38,760 nucleotides of DNA, from the NCBI RefSeq assembly GCF_000701405.1, contig NZ_JNIV01000042.1:1-38760 (forward strand), written 5' to 3'. The DNA is from Deinococcus marmoris DSM 12784. Lineage in GTDB: Bacteria; Deinococcota; Deinococci; Deinococcales; Deinococcaceae. The notes below the pieces were generated by a model. The model saw only the letters and a program-made list of their open reading frames with translations. It made no database searches and had not been told where the DNA came from. Positions 36,093-38,760 of this stretch are shown here, piece after piece. Made by a program: the position numbers and the translations under genes. Numbering within the stretch: the first letter of the stretch is position 1; each line of letters opens with the position of its first letter.

Positions 36093-37084
36093 GTGCGGCT
36101 CTCCAGCATCAGGTCCAGCAGCGCCCGGTCTACCTGATACCCGCCGATTTCCTCGTAGACCACGCCGGGCCGCCCGTGGTTCACGATGCCGAACACGCCC
36201 TCGAACTCCCACAGCGCGTAGCCCCAGCCGTACTCCTTGAACAGGCTGAACAGGTCCCTGAACCAGCGCAGGGCCACATGCTGCGGCGTGTAGATGTAAC
36301 AGCCGAATTCGCCAATGTGAACGGATGTTCCCCCGGTCTGAACGTCGCGCCAGGGCTGATAAAACTCGTGCAGGGTGTCGCGGTTCCAGGTCTGCCCCTC
36401 GTAGACGGTGCCGGGGTATTCGGGGGCCGCGCCGGGGGTGTTCCAGCCGTTCCACCACGGCGCTCCCCAGTGGCTGACTGCATACGGCTGATACGCCCGC
36501 CCACTTTGCATGACGCCCAAATGCGCCAGCTCCGGCATGGCGATGTTGCCGCCGCTGAGGCCATCAATCACGATAGGCCGCGCCGGGTCAACCGCGCGAA
36601 TGGCCTCCACCGTCCGCGTGATCAACGCCGCGTGAATATCGCGCGTCAGCCCCCGCGTGCCGATGTCGGGCGGTTCGTTGACCAGATCGAAGCTGAGGTC
36701 ATCGGCACTCACGCACCCATAGCGCCGCGCGAAGGTTTCCCACAGGAACACGAAACCGTCCTGCGCCACCGCATCGGTCCACAGATTGTCGCGTTCCAGC
36801 TCCTGCCCGTTGATGCAGTAGCCGGGGGCGCGGTGCAAATTCAGGCTGAGGTGAATGCCGCGTGACTGGCAGGCGGCGAGGTAACGGTCCAGGTATTCAA
36901 ACACCGCCTCGTCGGGGTGCAGGTAATCAAAATCCCGCGTCCAGAACTGGTAATTGGTGGGAATCCGCACGAAGTTGAAGCCGTACTGGGCCATGAAATC
37001 CAGCGCCTGCGCGTCGGGTTCCTGGGGTTGTGCGCCCTCCTCCCAGTGGTACATCCACTGAAAATTGAAGCCGTAATAGGTCAT
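36089..37084 (-). CDS. Glycoside hydrolase family 5-like (cellulase/mannanase fold)
   Basis: A 331-residue TIM-barrel hydrolase. The general acid lies in FDLVNEPPD (Glu137) and the nucleophile in VHIGEFGCY (Glu259), matching the GH5 pattern on strands 4 and 7. Other family segments are YGFNFVRIPTNYQFW and LSLNLHRAPGY. No signal peptide is seen, so it probably cleaves imported oligosaccharides. Substrate is not certain; with a GH38 mannosidase remnant in the operon, manno-oligosaccharides are one option. GAAGGAG precedes the ATG, 9 nt after the GH43 frame ends. Confidence 0.85.
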   Translation of the reverse strand: MTYYGFNFQWMYHWEEGAQPQEPDAQALDFMAQYGFNFVRIPTNYQFWTRDFDYLHPDEAVFEYLDRYLAACQSRGIHLSLNLHRAPGYCINGQELERDNLWTDAVAQDGFVFLWETFARRYGCVSADDLSFDLVNEPPDIGTRGLTRDIHAALITRTVEAIRAVDPARPIVIDGLSGGNIAMPELAHLGVMQSGRAYQPYAVSHWGAPWWNGWNTPGAAPEYPGTVYEGQTWNRDTLHEFYQPWRDVQTGGTSVHIGEFGCYIYTPQHVALRWFRDLFSLFKEYGWGYALWEFEGVFGIVNHGRPGVVYEEIGGYQVDRALLDLMLESRT

Positions 37085-37093
37085 GCATCTCCT

Positions 37094-37963
37094 TCAGGTC
37101 ATCACGATGGATTTGATAGTCTCGCCGTCAAATTCCAGACGGTCGATGCACAGCACCCGCGCCCCTGGATCGGTGTTGCCGATCACGCGGCGGTGATAGA
37201 CGATCAGCCATTCGTCCGTTTCGGGCAGATGCAGGTAGCCGTGGTGGCCGGGACCTTCCGCCAGCGGGGGCTGGCTACTCAGCACGACGCCGCGAGACTC
37301 GAACGGGCCGTATGGGTTGTCGCTGATGCCGTAAGCCACGCTGTATGTGCCGTCTATCCAGTCGCCGCGTGACCACATCAGGAAATACTGCCCGTTCCTT
37401 TTGATCATGCAGGGCGCTTCAAAGTAGCCTTCCGGCGTGATGCCGCGCAGGCTGCCGGGGACGATTCCGGTCATCTCGTCGTTCATCACGGCCAGATTGC
37501 AGTGCTTCCAGCCTCCGTAGTACAGGTAAACCGTGCCGTCGTAGTCTTTGAACAGGTGGGCGTCAATGGGCTATGCGCCGCCGATGAAGCGGTCAATCAT
37601 CGGTTGGCCCACGACCCCACGAAACGGCCCGGCGGGCGAATCCGAGACGGCGATTTCCAGACCGCCCACCTCGTCATCCTTCTGAATATCGTTGCTGGCG
37701 AACACCAGGAAGTAGCGCCCACCCTTTTCAATAATGGTGGGTGCCCAGACTGCCCGCCAGATCCAGGGGAAATCGGCCATCGCAATGACACCCTCGTGCT
37801 TTTCCCAGTGGATCAGATCGGCAGAACTGAAGGCGTCGATGTTGAGCTGCCGGGTGTAGTCGGTGGCCGAGCAGGTGGCGTAGATCCAGTATTTCCCTTC
37901 GTAGAAACGGGCTTCTGGATCGGCGTAGAAACCGGGGACGATGGGATTGGTGGGCAGGTTCAA
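37094..37963 (-). pseudogene. Glycoside hydrolase family 43-like, interrupted by an in-frame amber codon
   Basis: The frame 37963 to 37094 would encode 289 residues of a five-bladed GH43-type glycosidase. FYADPEA (catalytic base Asp), WAPTII, IDAHLFKDYDG (pKa-modulating Asp) and YFEAPCMIKRNGQYFLMWS (acid Glu) occur in order. A single TAG at 37571-37573 splits it after RFIGGA; the reading frame continues unchanged as PIDAHLF. A change from CAG (Gln) to TAG would explain this. No frameshift is visible. It may be a recent nonsense mutation, a sequencing error or read-through. Overlaps with both neighbours' frames are typical of the operon, so the gene was recently functional. Confidence 0.85.
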
Positions 37964-38466
37964 GGCAGGTTCTCCTGGGCGGACGGGATGAGTTCAAGGT
38001 GCAGGGTGACGACGCGGCGCGGCAGGAGTTCCAGCGAGACAGTCCCGTCAAACACGGCCAATTCTTCCTGTTTGATGCCGAACAGATCGCAGCGCCACGC
38101 CCCCCCGATCTTCAACAAAGCGAAGGCGACGCGGGCCGTTTGCGTCTCGTCGCTGGCATTCAGCAGCGAGAGCAGCACACCTCCGTCTGTCGCCTTGAAT
38201 TGCGTGGTCAGAACTGGCGCGTCCGGCAGATGCAGCAGCGTTCCGCTGAGGGGCAAGGGGGGCGGCGTCACGCCCGGTTCCCCGAAATGCTGGGTCAGCG
38301 GCGCGGCGTGTTCGGTGTCCAGACCAAAACGCTGGGCGCGGGTCTCGTCAAACGGTCCGGCGTAGGGTTGCAGGCGGTAGCGCGCGGTGACCAGCCCTGG
38401 TTGCATGGGTTGGAAATTGGTCTCCCAGTAGTTGTTGGGGTAGGAGGCTGGAATCATGACCGACAT
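37960..38466 (-). pseudogene. C-terminal remnant of a GH38-like alpha-mannosidase
   Basis: About 168 residues resemble the C-terminal beta domain of GH38 alpha-mannosidases: PASYPNNYWETNFQPMQPG, then YAGPFDETRAQRFG and GVLLSLLNASDETQTARVAF. The N-terminal catalytic domain is missing because the frame runs into transposase DNA near 38454-38470. Its stop overlaps the GH43 start (ATGA), so it was the gene upstream of GH43 in the same operon. Whether the rest lies beyond the insertion outside the window cannot be seen. The exact breakpoint is approximate. Confidence 0.7.
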
Positions 38467-38760
38467 GGGTTCGGCAGGACCACGGTGCCGAGCAGGCGCA
38501 GCACGCTCCACACCGTGTCCGTGATCCCGATGGCCATTGCTGGCGTCCGTTGCGCATATTGACGACGCCCCACCGGTTCATTCAACTTGATTCGCAGGCT
38601 CCGGTTCACCCGACAGAAGTTGTAGACCCCGTTGACCAGATCGCTCACCGTCTGACAGACGTGGGGAAGCCTTGCGAACGCGAGGCTTCTGCGGACCTGG
38701 TGTGGATTCATGCGCCGGGCCGTCCCGTTGTGCCGTTCCACTGCCGAGGTGTTGGGGGTG
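38454..38760 (-). mobile_element. Insertion sequence: transposase C-terminal part, continues out of window
   Basis: The minus-strand frame is open to the window edge and reads NTSAVERHNGTARRMNPH, then VRRSLAFARLPHV, NGVYNFCRVNRSLR and RRQYAQRTPAMAIGITD. This is the C-terminal region of a DDE transposase with the conserved Glu followed by RxxN-like residues; from memory it resembles IS1-related transposases with a YNF/RSLR and RTPAMA ending, but the family is not certain. The last residues (LPNPCRS) and stop overlap the mannosidase frame, so the element's end is near 38460-38480. No terminal repeat can be confirmed with only one end in view. Confidence 0.75.

Overview
The window looks like chromosomal DNA of a Deinococcus-type bacterium. 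The basis is high GC content, several genes whose start codon sits 5-6 nt after a TANNNT -10 box with no Shine-Dalgarno (the leaderless promoters typical of Deinococcus), a TolC/adaptor/RND exporter showing an outer envelope, and recognisable gene families. No rRNA gene is present, so genus is an inference and species is not assigned.

Layout. 1-482: the end of a sugar ABC permease. 798-2935: a flavoprotein dehydrogenase and a small hypothetical protein on opposite strands. 3100-10743: a purine catabolism block (xdhA, xdhB, xdhC, guanine deaminase, NCS2 purine permease) that would import purines, deaminate guanine to xanthine and oxidise xanthine to urate; no urate-degrading gene is in the window. 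10902-13731: a molybdopterin oxidoreductase and a uracil-DNA glycosylase-like protein. 13877-16939: methylmalonate/malonate-semialdehyde dehydrogenase and a class III aminotransferase, which together suggest catabolism of beta-alanine or a similar omega-amino acid. Members of a GC-rich palindromic repeat family flank the dehydrogenase.

16958-18287 is the most unusual part. On the minus strand lies a gene for a 243-residue protein of unknown function, then a strong terminator, then about 350 nt of non-coding DNA with two tandem tRNA-like modules in permuted order: T arm, acceptor stem closed by a short CCA-containing loop, then D arm. In the second module every tRNA helix can be paired and the two ends pair into a long interrupted stem. 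This is the architecture described for bacterial Y RNAs (YrlA), yet no rsr/Ro60 gene is in the window.

18382-24680: a short PucR-type regulator, a divergent PLP-dependent gamma-lyase, and a tightly overlapping run encoding 5-oxoprolinase (pxpA, fused pxpB-pxpC), a short-chain dehydrogenase and a DAO-family oxidase. 24697-26174: a PadR repressor with a translationally coupled membrane-anchored partner. 26312-34448: a TetR regulator followed by a four-gene efflux operon (two TolC-like proteins, lipoprotein adaptor, RND pump) ending in a bidirectional terminator. 34543-38466 (minus): an overlapping glycan-degradation operon (GDSL esterase, ROK kinase, GH5, GH43, GH38 remnant) that is decaying: GH43 carries an in-frame amber codon and GH38 is cut off by a transposase fragment that runs out of the window.
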